Positions 33,553-45,035 are shown, numbered from the stretch's first letter. The stretch: DNA of 64,000 nt from Adiantum capillus-veneris (GCA_014529385.2 CM043957.1:66795503-66859502); one strand, 5' to 3'. The notes: generated by a model not told the origin, from the letters alone. Numbers and translations are program-made.

Positions 33553-34862
33553 CTAATCAGACGTCTCATCGCGTCCAAGCGGCGTATCTGTCAGATTCTG
33601 CAAAAAAAGACAATAAGACAGCTTTCAGTAAGTATAAACATATAACGACATTTATAAAACAATACAAAAAATAAAAAAGAGTAAACCCTAATACTAACCA
33701 TGCCGCCGCGAGAACTGAGAATGTCCATCAGGGCGTTTAAGCCCTTCCTGCCTGCGTACTCGCGCTCGTACGGTGTGGGATCACGTCCTGTCATCGACCA
33801 CTGTCAAAACATACAAAGATTTCATTATGTTAGAACTAAAAAACTCATAAACCCTAAACTATCGAACATAAAGAGCAATGTGAAAACACTTACAAAATCG
33901 GCCTCAAATGATGCCCATCCACCGCTCCCCAAGTGGTGCTAGCTCCCTGCCTCTACTCGCGCTCTGGCTGCATCCTTTTGTTGCTTCCACTTGTCGGGAT
34001 TCTCGCGCGCTGCTTTCTTCGCATTCTTCCAATCTTCTTTGGCCAGCCAATCTGGCCTGTTCCACCCATTCTTGATTGCTTTTTGCACTTCGGAACGCTT
34101 GTGTTTGCAGTATTCGCGCATTCGAATCTTCATCAGGTCTTCATTGAAGCGCTGATCCCATGTTGGAACGGGAAACTCATCATGAAGTATGCTGATGACT
34201 CTGTTTTTTAAATCACTTGGTACTTCACTCCATTTGTTTAGTATGTAGTGTCTAAACAGCTGAGAGCAAAGACCACGCATGCGCGAGATCACCTTCTTGC
34301 CGTCATCATCCATGATGATGCCGCCGCTGATGTCGACGGAGTAAGGCAAGCCCTCTGGCCGGTGACGCGTGAACCTGGGTGTCTCGACAGGGGTCTCTAG
34401 CGGCGTGTCGATGGGGGTACGGACGTCAGGTGTCTCCACCGGCGTCTGGGCCCCGAAGCGAGGAGTGTCGAGTGGGGTGGCTCCTGGCGGAGTAGGTAGA
34501 GGTGTGTAGCTTCTAGGAACAGTCAGCCGTGCAAAACCTGGCGTAGATGGCGATGCTGTGGCTGGTGTGGGGGCGGGCAAAGAAGGGGAGGGTAAAGAGC
34601 CTCGTCGAACACGAGGCGGTGTGGAGGCATCGGTGGCGGAATCCCCACAACAACCGCCACCGCCACCACTAGAGCGCCGGTGTCTAGACGAGTGTGAAGC
34701 TCGTCTCGTCGACGCCGAAGCTTCGGAGCGCGCCGAATGCTCCGAAAGAGAGGGAGATGCGGATGGAGTAGGAACGCGCGATGATGCGCCAGAGCGATGA
34801 CGCTCCACGTACCACTGTCTCTGTTGCGGTGACAAAGAAGAAAGAAACTCCTCATCATCCAT
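33553..34862 (-). pseudogene. TNPA-like second gene of the CACTA element (three exons)
   Basis: Exon 1 34862-33894, exon 2 33800-33699, exon 3 33597-33553; the introns have GTAAGTG/TGACAG and GTTAGT/TTGCAG borders and phases agree. The start MDDEEFLSSLSPQQRQWYVE at 34862 was chosen because upstream residues look like untranslated sequence. N-terminal half: Ser/Arg/Pro-rich low complexity with TPVETP-type repeats. C-terminal half: MRGLCSQLFRHYILNKWSEV, FPVPTWDQRFNEDLMKIRMR and the NRPDWLAKEDWKNA block of plant En/Spm (Ptta-type) proteins, then WSMTGRDPTPYEREYAGRKG. One TAG at 33941-33939 (after EAGS) interrupts exon 1; Gln would fit. Otherwise about 371 residues. Probable role: DNA-binding accessory protein that recognises the subterminal repeats. 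Confidence 0.82.
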
Positions 34863-35134
34863 ACCTGCATTAAACACACGAATATTTAAACTTAATATTG
34901 AATGAATAGAGTAGACAATGACGCAAAGACCATTAAATACAATGACGTAATGACGCATATAAATACAATGACGCAATGAATTGAGTGATAGAAGAGGCAA
35001 GTCGAAAACTCAGAATTTTCAATCAAAAGATGTGAGCGCGAGTAGAAAAGAGCGTTATACACGATGGAAGGTACTTAGAGAGCCAGAGCTTTTACAACAC
35101 GGAGCAAAATTGTTCAAATACAATATTTGTGGCT

Positions 35135-38100
35135 TTAAGAGATCTCTCTCTCATCCTCGCATAACTCAGCATAACTTCCTATATCTATATAGAGCTCTCC
35201 GTTTAAACACATATCCTCTGTTTCATTTTGTAGCTCCTCTGCATGCACCCCATATAGAGTAGTAGCATCTTGATGCTCGTCTGGCACCACCGCAGCGGCT
35301 TCTGATTGAGCATCTTCTCTGATCTCCTCCATTGATGTCGTTGTGATTGGCACATGGTAGCCTTCATACGTCCTTGCACTACGAGGGGCTATCTCTATGA
35401 CGTACCACCAGTTTGATGTAGACTTTGTAGGATGAAATATTACCTGCCAGAGCCACATAACTTACATGAGAGCTTTCAAGCACATAACTTGTAAAAGGGG
35501 GATGTTAACTATTTACATACTTACTTGTTCACAATGCTCGGGTAGTACGAAAGTGTCTCTTAGGTCAGTCCATTTCTTAGTAGAATCCACCTCAAGAAAA
35601 CCAGACTCTCCTCTACGCACAGTAGCGTTGCGACCCTCCATGATTATCTTGAACCATTGCACGTCGAACAAGTCGACAAAAAATCCTCTGTAATCGATCC
35701 TCAAAATCTCTTGCAGCGTGCCGAAGTAAGTGAGTTCCGCCACCACAAGATCTGCATCAGAGGAACGTCGTCGACTAGACTGTTCAAATTTTGCCATGAT
35801 TCCACAATCTTGAGTAAAACGCTTTTTGTCGATTCGTTCCACCCTAAAATGTCGACCTTTACACCATGCTGCTGTGTATGACTTATACTACAACGAACAA
35901 AGATTATGAGTGGCCGTTCAAACGTTTATAAATAAAGTCACTTGCTAGTCGTACATTGCAAACTTACCTTGGTCGCGCAACCCCGAGAGTACTCCCACTC
36001 TTCTTCAGTCACTTCGTCACCGCATTGTTGTGCGCTTTTCAATTGGTTGTGCAACCATCTTAAGCTCATGAAGGTTGGTAGGCTCTCCAGAACCGCTGGA
36101 TAGTGCATCGGTGGTCGTCTTCCCCGTCTCCACTCGATTCGTGCCCTGTGTCGCTCTTGCTTTGCATCCTCATATTGTGAAATCCACTTTTGCATCACTG
36201 GATTGTGAAGCATGCAAAATCGGTTGATTTTAGCCTCTAGATCTTCCGTCATCTTCTTCTCAACACCGAGATTGCACATGACAATCCCAGATATGCGCTC
36301 ATCATCTATGGTTCGCCATAGCGTGTCCCGGGATTTATCAAATCCGTCTAGCCACTCTCCAATGTACACTAGGGACTCTGATACCAACCAACCTTCTGCC
36401 ATGCTACCCTCCGGACGTGCCTTTTGACGCACATATTCCTTAAGCGTTTTCATGAAACGCTCTAAGAAGAACATCCATCTGGAATGAACTGTGCCAGCTA
36501 TTTCCACCTCATCAACTATGTGAACAAGAAGATGCACCTGAATGGTTAGCATTGTAGTAGGAAAATGTTTCTCAAACATGCACACAAGCTCCGCAGCATT
36601 TAGTTTGGCGAATGGTATGGAGTCTACGTTGATCTCCTTTTGTGAGATCCATTGCACCAGCTTTGCAAGTTTGTAGATTGTGTTACGGATGTCGAGAGAC
36701 AAACATCCCTCAATGGCAACCGGTAAAATAAACTGTAAAGTATGTGCAGCAATGATATTAAAGTCCACATTTTATGCAATGATATTAAAGTCCACTATGA
36801 ACGTACCTGACACATTTTATGCCAATCGTGTGACTTCAAACCGGTAAGCTTTCCTTCTTTAGTAAAACACGTTCAGAGCGAGTGCATTACGCCAGTGGGG
36901 GTCCGCAAAGATCGAATGGTCTCTTTTACTTTGCGTTCTTGGGCTCCTGTGAAAATCCATGGTGCTTTAGGGAGTTTTATCGATCCATCAGACGCTGTTT
37001 GCGGCCAATATTGCTCCATACGATCCACATTTCTAAGGTCAACTCTGGCTCCCAAAGTATCTTTCTTGCCGGTCAAATGGTCCCATAGTAGATTACCCAC
37101 ATTCTTGAATATGAGCATTGGATCGAGCAAGTGATTGATCATGAGTCGGGGCCAGTATGGTAACTCGTACCATAGAGATAGTCTCTTCATCCCTGGAGGC
37201 AATCCGTCATCGCACATCTCCTTCTTCTCTAACCATGCTTGTGCAGACATCCTTGGTGGCTCTCTTCCCAAAAAGCCGTCGCGTAACACATGATTCTCTG
37301 GAAGATACACTTGATGACCTTCGTAGATTTGCTTCTTCAGTGAGGGTGCCCTACGTGCATTCAGTCTAGGTCCACATGTGACACATGCTCTGTATCCGCT
37401 TGTTTGAAGCCCTGCATGTATACACATGATAATAGATCAACTATGGGAAAAAACAAGATTTACAGTGTCTGAGTGAGGAGTGTCAATAGATCACCTGAGC
37501 ATTCTGTTAGCCCGGGATAGTCATGCATGGTCCACATTAGAATGCCTCTAATCAAAGCATTCCGTCGTCCTGTGTGTCGGCTCATATCCACCACCTCTAT
37601 GCCAATCCACAATTGTTGTAGCTCTTCCAATAGTGGACGAAGATACACATCCATATTCCCCACTTTATATCGCCCTGGCACAATCAAGCTTAGCCATAGG
37701 TGCCCCTTCTTCGTAGTCAACCACGGGGGAATGTTGTAGTTGACGATGACAACGGGCCATACACTGTAAGATGTTGATCTTTGACCAAATGGATTTACGC
37801 CACCCATAGCCAGGCCTAAGCGCAAATTTCGAGCTTCCCTGGCAAAATCCGACCATGTTCCATCTATATGTTTCCACGCTACGCAATCTGCAGGAATTCG
37901 TAGCACACCATCCGAAGATTTATTCTCCTCATGCCATGATGCTAGGGCGGCCATGGACTTACATTCGAAGAAATGCTTGATGCGAGGAAGCAGAGGGAAA
38001 TGTCGCAAAACCTTTTGTGGAATTTTTGTCCCATGGAGATCTACTGGATATCTTTCGGAATCACATTCCGGACACTTCTCCATGTCTATGTATTCCCCTC

Positions 38101-38863
38101 TGAAAAGAATGCAGTCATTAGGACAAGCGTGGATAGAATTGTAATCGATCGCCAAGTTTCGCAAAATCTTTCTTGCTTCATCTCGGGAATCTGGCATCAC
38201 ATTGTCAGCTGGTAGTATGTGCTCTTTCAGCAATCTACACAACATAAAAATATGATACAGTCGTGTAAAAATCTATCAGATCATTATACATTTAGAGTTC
38301 TATTAAAGTAAACTAATTGTAATAGATCACCTGAAAAGCGCTGTGACGCTAGTGTCACTCCATCCAAACTTTGCCTGCATGTTGAGAAGAACCAGGAGTT
38401 CTTTCAATCTAGACATACGTGCTCCATTATACAATGGCGTATCGGCTTCACTTTTCATATCATCATAGATAAGCCTTTCTGAATCCATGATCGTCTCGAT
38501 CATTTCATCAATCTCGGGCTCAAACATTGCCTCGTTGGGAATGTGCTCTGCATGATCATCCCCCGAGCTGTCAGAGGCTACATCTTGTGGCCTCACATAT
38601 GCTGCTTGACCAAAGCGCCTGCGAACACGTCTATTGGGTTGCAAGATTGCTGCTTGTTGGCCAGCGTCAGAGTCCGACGAGTTATAATTGGCAACAACTC
38701 GATCTATAATAGATGGATCGAACTCGCCAAATTCGCGAACGTGCTGCAAAGAAACACGTCTTGTCCGTCGCACAGCATGCTTGCATTGATTACAAGGACA
38801 TAAGACCCTCGTTGAGAGATAGGTGTTTCGGTTGGACGGTCCCACATCCTCGTCGCTACTCAT
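35135..38863 (-). pseudogene. TNPD-like CACTA transposase (six exons, one stop)
   Basis: Exons 38863-38331, 38234-37495, 37411-36807, 36732-35968, 35887-35525 and 35443-35135. All introns have GT-AG borders and the phases fit, giving about 1,104 residues. Domain order: an N-terminal Cys-rich transposase-associated segment (CPCNQCKH); the Transposase_21 region (KILRNLAIDYNSIHACPNDC, the MEKCPECDSERY zinc pair, GLAMGGVNPFG, YSVWPVVIVNYNIPPWLTTK); LWDHLTGKKDTLGARVDLRN; GLKSHDWHKMCQFILPVAIE leading into a DUF4218-like region (HFPTTMLTIQVHLLVHIVDE, MFFLERFMKTLKEYVRQKAR); and a DUF4216-like C-terminus (IDYRGFFVDLFDVQWFKIIM). It cuts and inserts the element. A single TGA near 36873-36875 in exon 3 (HSL*TCF; Arg would fit) breaks it. 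Confidence 0.88.
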
Positions 38864-38925
38864 AATGAGGATAAAAAACTTATAACCTGGACAACAAATT
38901 TAATATTCTATTGGCATTCTTCGTC

Positions 38926-38965
<40 letters not shown>

Positions 38966-40125
38966 ACCTCACATTCTCTAGTCATGTCCAATCCCCGCAC
39001 ACCTCGGTCTAGAGGTGCACGGAGATCAGAACCACCGGGTTATAATCTCGTCTTTATTGGTCAATACCTATATTTGTGGGTACAAGAAATCTACACACCC
39101 ACGTCTACATGATACTGCATATAGTGGACAAAACCCCTTTGTCTCTTCTCTAGCTGTAGCACTTCACTTCATCTTAACATCTTTTCACAGTAGATCTTTT
39201 CACTATTCGTCTAACTCTAAACCCTAAACCGTAAGTAATTCTTGCGTGGACTCGATCTAACGTAAATAAGCGTAAATCTAAATAACGTAAATCTAACTAA
39301 AAATAAAGCTAAATCTAATTTAACGTAAGTCTAATGACTAGAGGTTGTCTAGATGGTCATTGTGTCGGGGATGTAGTGACTCTTGCCGCCCTGAAGATCC
39401 ACCTTCTTCCCTATCTTCTGAAGACATTTCACCAGTACTTTTGGATCGACGGAGCCCACCATGAGTGAAGGCAGCAATACCCTATATTCCATTGAGGGCT
39501 TTCTTCACCCGCTTCATGCAGGCATTGCAGTCTATGGAGACCTAAATCTAATCTAATATAACATAAATCTAAATCTAGCTTAAATAAATGTAAATCTAGT
39601 TAAAAATAAACCTAAATCTAATTTAATGTAAGTCTACATATAACCTAATCTTTAACGTCTTTTAAGATAGTTTCCTACGACGTTATAACTCTCTTCTTCT
39701 TGTGTGTGTGCGCGTGTGTGGATGTGTGTGCCAATAAAAAGAGATAAATGGTATAACCTTTCTATCACCCATGCCAAGTATGATAGATTGATTATGCCAT
39801 TTCCCTCTTGAATAATAGGTCTTGAGTTCAACTCCTCGTCGGCTAGATCTTTAGGTCTTTTAATTTTAATTAGTTTCCTACGACGTTAAATTATTTTCTC
39901 TCTCTTTCTCTCTCAATGTGTGTGAGTTTTTTTGGATCGTATGCATGTTTTCTCTCTCTTTTCCTCTCTCAATGTGTGCGTTTTTTGTTTATGCATGTTC
40001 TCTCTCTCTTTTCCTCTCTCAATGCGTGCGTTTTTTGTTTATGCATGCTCTCTCTCTCTTTTTCTCTCTCAATGTGTGTGTGCATTCTTTGTTTATGTAT
40101 GTGTGTGTGCGTTTTTGTTTTTGTT

Positions 40126-40169
<44 letters not shown>

Positions 40170-40440
40170 AACACTATGTGTGTGTGTGTATGTGTGTGTG
40201 TGAGAGAGAGAGAGAGGGAGAGAGAAAGAGGGGCAGGGAACATGAGAATGAGGAGAGGGAAGGAGCATACCTGGCTCTCCTTCATCTCCTCGTGTGTGTG
40301 TGTGTGTGTGTGTGTGGAGAAGAAAAAGAGAGAGAGAGAGAGAGAGAGAGTGAGGGAGAGCGTTACCTGCTCCTTGCTTGAGGGCGCCGAAAAACTCAGA
40401 TCTGAGATCTGAGTTTTTGGTCGGTTATTTTTTTACCCCA
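38864..40440 (-). promoter_or_regulatory. Upstream region of the CACTA transposase gene
   Basis: Non-coding 5' region of the element: (CT)n at 38932-38961, repeated TCTAAATCTAA(AT)TAACGTAA phrases at 39240-39640, a 50-bp tandem repeat and long CT, GT and GA tracts at 39890-40350. No TATA box was assigned with confidence. Confidence 0.5.
39943..40095. repeat. 50-bp tandem repeat, about three copies
   Basis: Units starting GCATG at 39943, 39993 and 40043, each with a CTCTCTCTTTTCCTCTCTCA core followed by a GTGCGTTTTTTG phrase. The three plus-frame ORFs of 150-165 codons here arise from this repeat and are not genes. Confidence 0.8.
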
Positions 40441-40563
40441 GCCGGCGTCGCTATAAGCGTCACTATGAGCGTCGCAAATTTACAAAGAAATTTACGACGC
40501 TCATAGCGACGCCGGGATTTTTTTTTTTGAGCGTCGCTGTGTGAGCGTCGCTAATATGAATAG
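40440..40563. repeat. Subterminal repeat array of the CACTA element, right
   Basis: GGCGTCGCTATAAGCGTCACTATGAGCGTCGC-type units in both orientations just inside the right terminus, mirroring the left array. Confidence 0.85.
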
Positions 40564-40575
40564 CCTCTTGTAGTG

Positions 40576-40603
40576 ACATCACTACCACATGTATATGGTA
40601 ACA
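40576..40603 (-). repeat. 5' LTR of copia B, right segment
   Basis: ACATCACTACCACATGTATA then TGGTAACA completes the LTR interrupted at 32953. Confidence 0.88.
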
Positions 40604-40608
40604 AAAAT

Positions 40609-40835
40609 TGTTGGAATTATGCTTGCAGAGAAACGCTCACAGCTTGGAGAAGACAAAGGAAGCTCAAGGCACACAATAGAGAGTGTGTTACTTAGTGTGC
40701 AATGGAAAGATAGATAGCCCTAGAGTGATGGGCGTATATACAATGCACGGGGGAAAAAACCTCCTAAAGAGGGAAAAAATGCCCCAGTGGTCCTAGTGCG
40801 TTCACACACATTACTACCACATGTATATGGTAACA
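40609..40835 (-). repeat. Third LTR copy of the copia B family, in tandem
   Basis: A full 227-bp LTR, TGTTGGAATTATGC...TATATGGTAACA, separated from the preceding LTR by only AAAAT. Same orientation. To its right the chromovirus resumes directly. Confidence 0.88.
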
Positions 40836-41166
40836 CGTTTCATATTCTTAGGCCAATCAACTCAAGTTTCCCAATCACTGGCTCATACACAATGCTTTCC
40901 ATGTGAGTCTATTAAAGCCTTACAAAGGAGAGCCACCTCAAGAACCAACTATTGAAGACCCACCGGAGATCAAGGACCAAGAAGAGGTGTTGCACATCGA
41001 GTCCATTCTCCGACATGAAGACAAGGTACTAAGAGGCGGTAAGACTATCGGACAATATCTTATTAAGTTTAAGAATTATCCTTTTGAAGATGCTAGATGG
41101 ATGCAAGGCATACAATTAAAGGATAACCTAAACCTTGTCAATGCTTACAATGCTTCCCAAGAGTAA
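40836..41166 (+). pseudogene. Chromovirus pol, part 3: C-terminal end with chromodomain
   Basis: Resumes after the copia B insertion with FHILRPINSSFPITGSYT, a shift, then SLLKPYKGEPPQEPTIEDPP and a chromodomain: EEVLHIESILRHEDKVLRGG, then QYLIKFKNYPFEDARWMQG, ending QEstop at 41164-41166. The (Y/W)LxKWxxxPxxxxxWE pattern of chromodomains is recognisable, with F-K-N-Y in place of W-K-G. Chromodomains target integration of these elements to heterochromatin. This places the outermost gypsy element among the chromoviruses. Confidence 0.87.
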
Positions 41167-41169
41167 GCA

Positions 41170-41517
41170 AATGTACAAATGTTAAAAATGAACAAAATAT
41201 TTGTCTTATAAGACTCTCTTTTTCTTTATTGTGCACAAAAATGAAGTAGTATGCATGCTTAGATCAAGTCTGCGGAGACGACGTCTCCCGAACAAGTAAA
41301 GCTTGTCACTCTACTATGGAAGATTGATAGGACTAATGTGCATACATGCTTGCGGAAGCCTCAGGCTCTCAAGCGCCAAATGGACTAGTCATCCATTGTG
41401 GAACGATGTCGTAGGGTAACATAGAGATCCTCTACCCACTAAGAAAAGGACTCGTGAATATGCATTATCTTCTCTATACCATAGTCGAGGATGACTATGA
41501 TTTCAAGAGAGAGGTAA
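41170..41517 (+). other. Untranslated 3' region of the chromovirus
   Basis: No coding. It ends with the purine-rich TTCAAGAGAGAGGTAA (41502-41517), a plausible polypurine tract before the LTR. Confidence 0.55.
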
Positions 41518-43125
41518 TGTCATAATAATCAATAAGTAATTCTCCTAAATAATTTTCTCATGTTAAACTGATCATTTAATATGGGGAAGTGCCAAGGGAG
41601 AAAAAGCTAGAATATTGGTTAAGTTAGCAGATTGGCCACAATAGGGATCCAAAGGAGGGAAAATAGGGATCCAAAGGGGGGGCATCTGCAAAAGAGCTAT
41701 GTGCAACAATGGGCTTAAAAGAACCTAAGGTTCATCCCATTAAGACTTCCAAAATGCTAAGGTTCCAAAATTCAAAGGTTGTATCCAAAGGTCAACAGTA
41801 GGAAAAATTGGATGCTTTGTGTGTGTCTTAAAAGTCTTTATCAATCCCTACATAGGAGGGGGAGAGCCTTGCAAGTAGGGGATGAGAGAGAAACTCACAC
41901 ACACACACACACACACACACAAGCTCCTTTTGTACACAAGGGGAAAGAGGGACACATGTCAGCTCCCTAGCCTAGATGCCAACAAGGTGTACTCAAATCC
42001 TATTGGATGGCCTTGGAGGAGGACCAATGAGAATTAGGTTAGAGTAAATCTAGTTTAATTAATTTAAAAACACTTGATAAAAGAACCAATAAGAATTAAG
42101 CACTCTAGAAGACTATTGGACAGTCTCCCAAGGGGACCAATGAGCATTCAGCAACCCAATGGTTTGCCTGATTCCTATTGGCTAGGAGGTAAAGGGGTCC
42201 AATGAGAGTTTAGTTGCATTTATTAAATACCTAAATCTCTCACAAAAGGGAAAGGGGGACACATGTCAGAAGGCTATCACTTATACTGCTTAATTACCAT
42301 TGGCTAGCTTTGGGGAGGTCCAATGAGGCTGTAGCATGAGCAAATAGCAAGAGGGGTCGACCAAAAGAGAGAGGGGGGCTGATTTTTCAAAGGCATTATT
42401 GACACATACACACACATACACACACAACTCATGTGTGGAGTAAGAAGACTCTCTCTCTCTTCTCAAGCTTTAATGGAAAGCTTATCACATACTCCAAGCT
42501 TGTGAGAAGGGAGGCCTACACCAACAACTCTTGGCTTTATGATGCAAATCCAACCAAGATCCAAGCTTCAATGCATGCTCACCTCCTCTACCATGCTAAT
42601 TACTAAGATAAGCTATGCTAATATGAGTGATTATGTGAGAAGATGTACATCTTTCTCATAAGAATACTCCTTCTTCCTCTCAATCTACTCTCATACCCTG
42701 CTAGCTCTCACCATCTTCGAAGGTGTGTGAGGTCTTGGGTCTGAGACCATGAGGGAATTGATGTTGTGTTTGATAAGTGTTTTGCTTAGTGCATGAAGTT
42801 TCCATCTTCATTGCACTAGCTAGTCTTGAAGGAACACAAAGAATTGTATTGTACAATGTCTCTCTTGATGGGAGAAACCATAATACAAAGCCTTTTGGAG
42901 GGGGGACCGGCTCCATGTAAATCCGGTCCTCAACTGTTGTCAATAGCTTAATTTCTCTCTCTTTTGAAGTATTGTTCATGCTATCTAACTAGGTGTTATG
43001 CTTTTTGTTGCTCTCTCCACCCAAGCACTCTTGTTATTCTCATTAGGAATCTATTCTAATGAAATTCTCACTATGTTGATGCTAATTTCCACTACACACA
43101 AGTTACTAGGCCAGTAAATGTTACA
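41518..43125 (+). repeat. Probable 3' LTR of the chromovirus (1.6 kb)
   Basis: Begins TGTCATAATAATC directly after a polypurine-like tract and ends ...AATGTTACA. The next bases are TGGTATTTTTATTGG: the first six fit an initiator-Met primer site, the rest do not, so this could instead be an LTR followed by a damaged primer site. The upstream half contains a four-fold ATTGG...CCAATGAG repeat (42002-42327) and a CA tract at 41897-41920. No second copy lies in the window. Confidence 0.55.
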
Positions 43126-43633
43126 TGGTATTTTTATTGGAACCCTTGAATTTTAAGGGGCTCGGCGGGTAAAACTCTTGGAATCCTTTAGATCTTTGCG
43201 CCATGTGTGTTCTCCATATGGAATCGTAATCTACCATCATAATCTAGCTCTACCCTGATTAAAGGAGAGAGGTGTGACGATGTTGTGTCCATATTTGAGT
43301 TCGAGACGGTTTCTTGAAGGAAACCTTCCTCTAGGTGTGTTCCTAGGCTAGGAGACCGTGCCGTGATCTCTTGGGTGGAAATTCCACTTCTTGTGTCTAC
43401 TATAGCTGGATTTCCTAACCTAATAAAAGCTTCTGACCTTAAGTGCATAGAGACTTAATGCGTCACTATACTAGAGTCACATACCTAGCTCCAAATGAGA
43501 TGATGTTTGCAAACTTCTTGAGTGCTCCAACCGTTGATTGCTGTGATAGAAATTCAACTTTAAGCAGTATATGGAGTCTCAAAATGATGTGCCTATGACA
43601 ATTTATAAAGTGTTCTATCTATATACAAAAGTT
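43126..43633. other. Sequence between chromovirus LTR and solo LTR
   Basis: One minus-strand frame at 43448-43188 ends LIRVELDYDGRLRFHMENTH. The phrase resembles the LxxDGxLRxY pattern of plant S-domain (G-type lectin) receptor kinases, but the match is too short to call. Nothing else seen. Confidence 0.3.
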
Positions 43634-43638
43634 GCCTA

Positions 43639-44127
43639 TGCTACAAACGGGAGCGCAGAGAGCCCTGCAAAATACGATCGAAATAGCACATAGCAAGCCA
43701 TAAATTGACACAACTATGTATCTGGCAAACATCAGTGCACGTACTCCGAGCCGTACGCAATACGAGAGAGACAAAGAGCGGGAGAGGGCAAGAGAGCGCG
43801 TGCAGGCGCACCTCCTAGAATGGAGTGCTACGCCGACACGGCGAGAGAGAAGAGAGGAGAGGTGAGAAGAATAAGACGGACACTGGGTGCAATCTCCCCC
43901 CGTGCAAGAGTGACCATTTCCCTCTTGCACGTATTTAATTTATAGATTCTTGAATGGTCAAAGTGAGTACAAACTGTCCGGCTGGACATAATTGGCCAAA
44001 GCTCACAAAGAGCACTTGAATAATCAAATATACATAAAATGTAACATCCTTCTGCATAATCCATTATCTGCTGATGCTCTTGCCACCTGTCAGCTGCAAT
44101 AGCTAATAAAATATCAATTCTATAACA
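43639..44127 (-). repeat. Solo LTR of the element C family
   Basis: 489 bp, borders TGCTACAAAC...TCTATAACA, clearly homologous to the element C LTRs but more diverged. Flanked by GCCTA on both sides (43634-43638 and 44128-44132). The GTGCAAGAG...CTCTTGCAC inverted repeat is kept at 43902-43930. A 5-bp duplication around one LTR shows loss of the interior by LTR-LTR recombination. Confidence 0.92.
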
Positions 44128-44132
44128 GCCTA

Positions 44133-44442
44133 TGTCCTTAAGACTTTAGATTCTAATGCCCATTCCTGTCATTTGTGAACTGCAAATTGATCCACGAGGT
44201 GATTTCTATCACTTCAAAGAACACGAGGTCTTTGCTATGGCCTACTTTACCTTTCTTGGTCAGGTTGCAGGTTTTCACTAGCTCTTGTCACTAGCTCCAC
44301 TATTTTCAACCAAGAAAATTGCTTGTTTTGAGCAATCAAGGGTTATTTTTTTGCTCTGATGACCTTGACCTCTTTGTTAAAGTTGTTTATCAAGATGAAT
44401 TCTAGCCAGCTATGATGTCAGTTTAGGGCACCTAGAAGCATA
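44133..44442. other. Unassigned, non-coding
   Basis: No frame or repeat recognised; probably part of the leader of the element that ends at 45727. Confidence 0.4.
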
Positions 44443-45035
44443 GATAAGATCTCACGATTTTATCTCTATTTTATGACAGTATATTTTGATTTCACAAACC
44501 TCTCCATTAGCATGTCCTAAACATGAATCCCAAACCTTTTTGCAAAATTTGGTCAAAAACTCAAAAATTAGCCAAACTACAGTCAAAATACATTGCTTTT
44601 GCACTATTTGGTCAAAACATCATGATTTTATGCAAATCAAGCAAACTTCCTTTGTAAAAGTTGTTCTCTAGGGTGTCTTTAACAGGTGTATGACTTCACT
44701 TACCCCCTTTATGAAGTATGGATAAGATCTCACGATTTTATCTCTACTTCATGACTGTATGCTTTGATTTCATAAACCTCTCCATCAGCATGTCCTAAAC
44801 ATGAATTCCAAACCTTTTTGCAAAATTTGGTCAAAAACTCAAAAATTAGCCAAAATACATTCAAAATACACTGTTTTTTGCACTATTTGGTCAAAATATC
44901 ATAATTTTATGCAAATCAAGCAAACTTCCTTTGTAAAAGTTGTTCTCTAGGGTGTCTTTAACAGGTGTATTACTTCAGTTACCCCCTTCATGAAGCATGG
45001 ATAAGATCTCACGATTTTATCTCTCCTTCTGATCA
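44443..45035. repeat. 279-bp tandem repeat, two full copies and a third start
   Basis: GATAAGATCTCACGATTTTATCTC occurs at 44443, 44721 and 45000, spacing 278 and 279. The two full units align over their whole length with few differences. Each includes TTTGGTCAAAAACTCAAAAA phrases. Confidence 0.92.

Larger units (their letters stand above)
32954..40575 (-). mobile_element. CACTA (En/Spm-type) DNA transposon, nearly complete (7.6 kb)
   Basis: Terminal inverted repeats CACTACAAGAGG (32954-32965) and CCTCTTGTAGTG (40564-40575), 3-bp target duplication ACA. Subterminal arrays of GCGTCGCTAT/ATAGCGACGC motifs lie at both ends. Two minus-strand genes follow the standard layout: a TNPD-like transposase (38863-35135) and a TNPA-like gene (34862-33553). 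Each has a single nonsense codon by my reading, so the element is recent compared with its surroundings. It sits in the 5' LTR of copia B. Confidence 0.94.

Noticed and set aside
39916-40412. Three overlapping plus frames of 95-165 codons
   Set aside because: Products of the 50-bp tandem repeat and CT/GT/GA tracts in the CACTA upstream region.
43188-43448. Possible S-domain receptor-kinase fragment
   Set aside because: Only one short phrase (VELDYDGRLRFHMEN) resembles the family; no second motif nearby, so not called as a gene.
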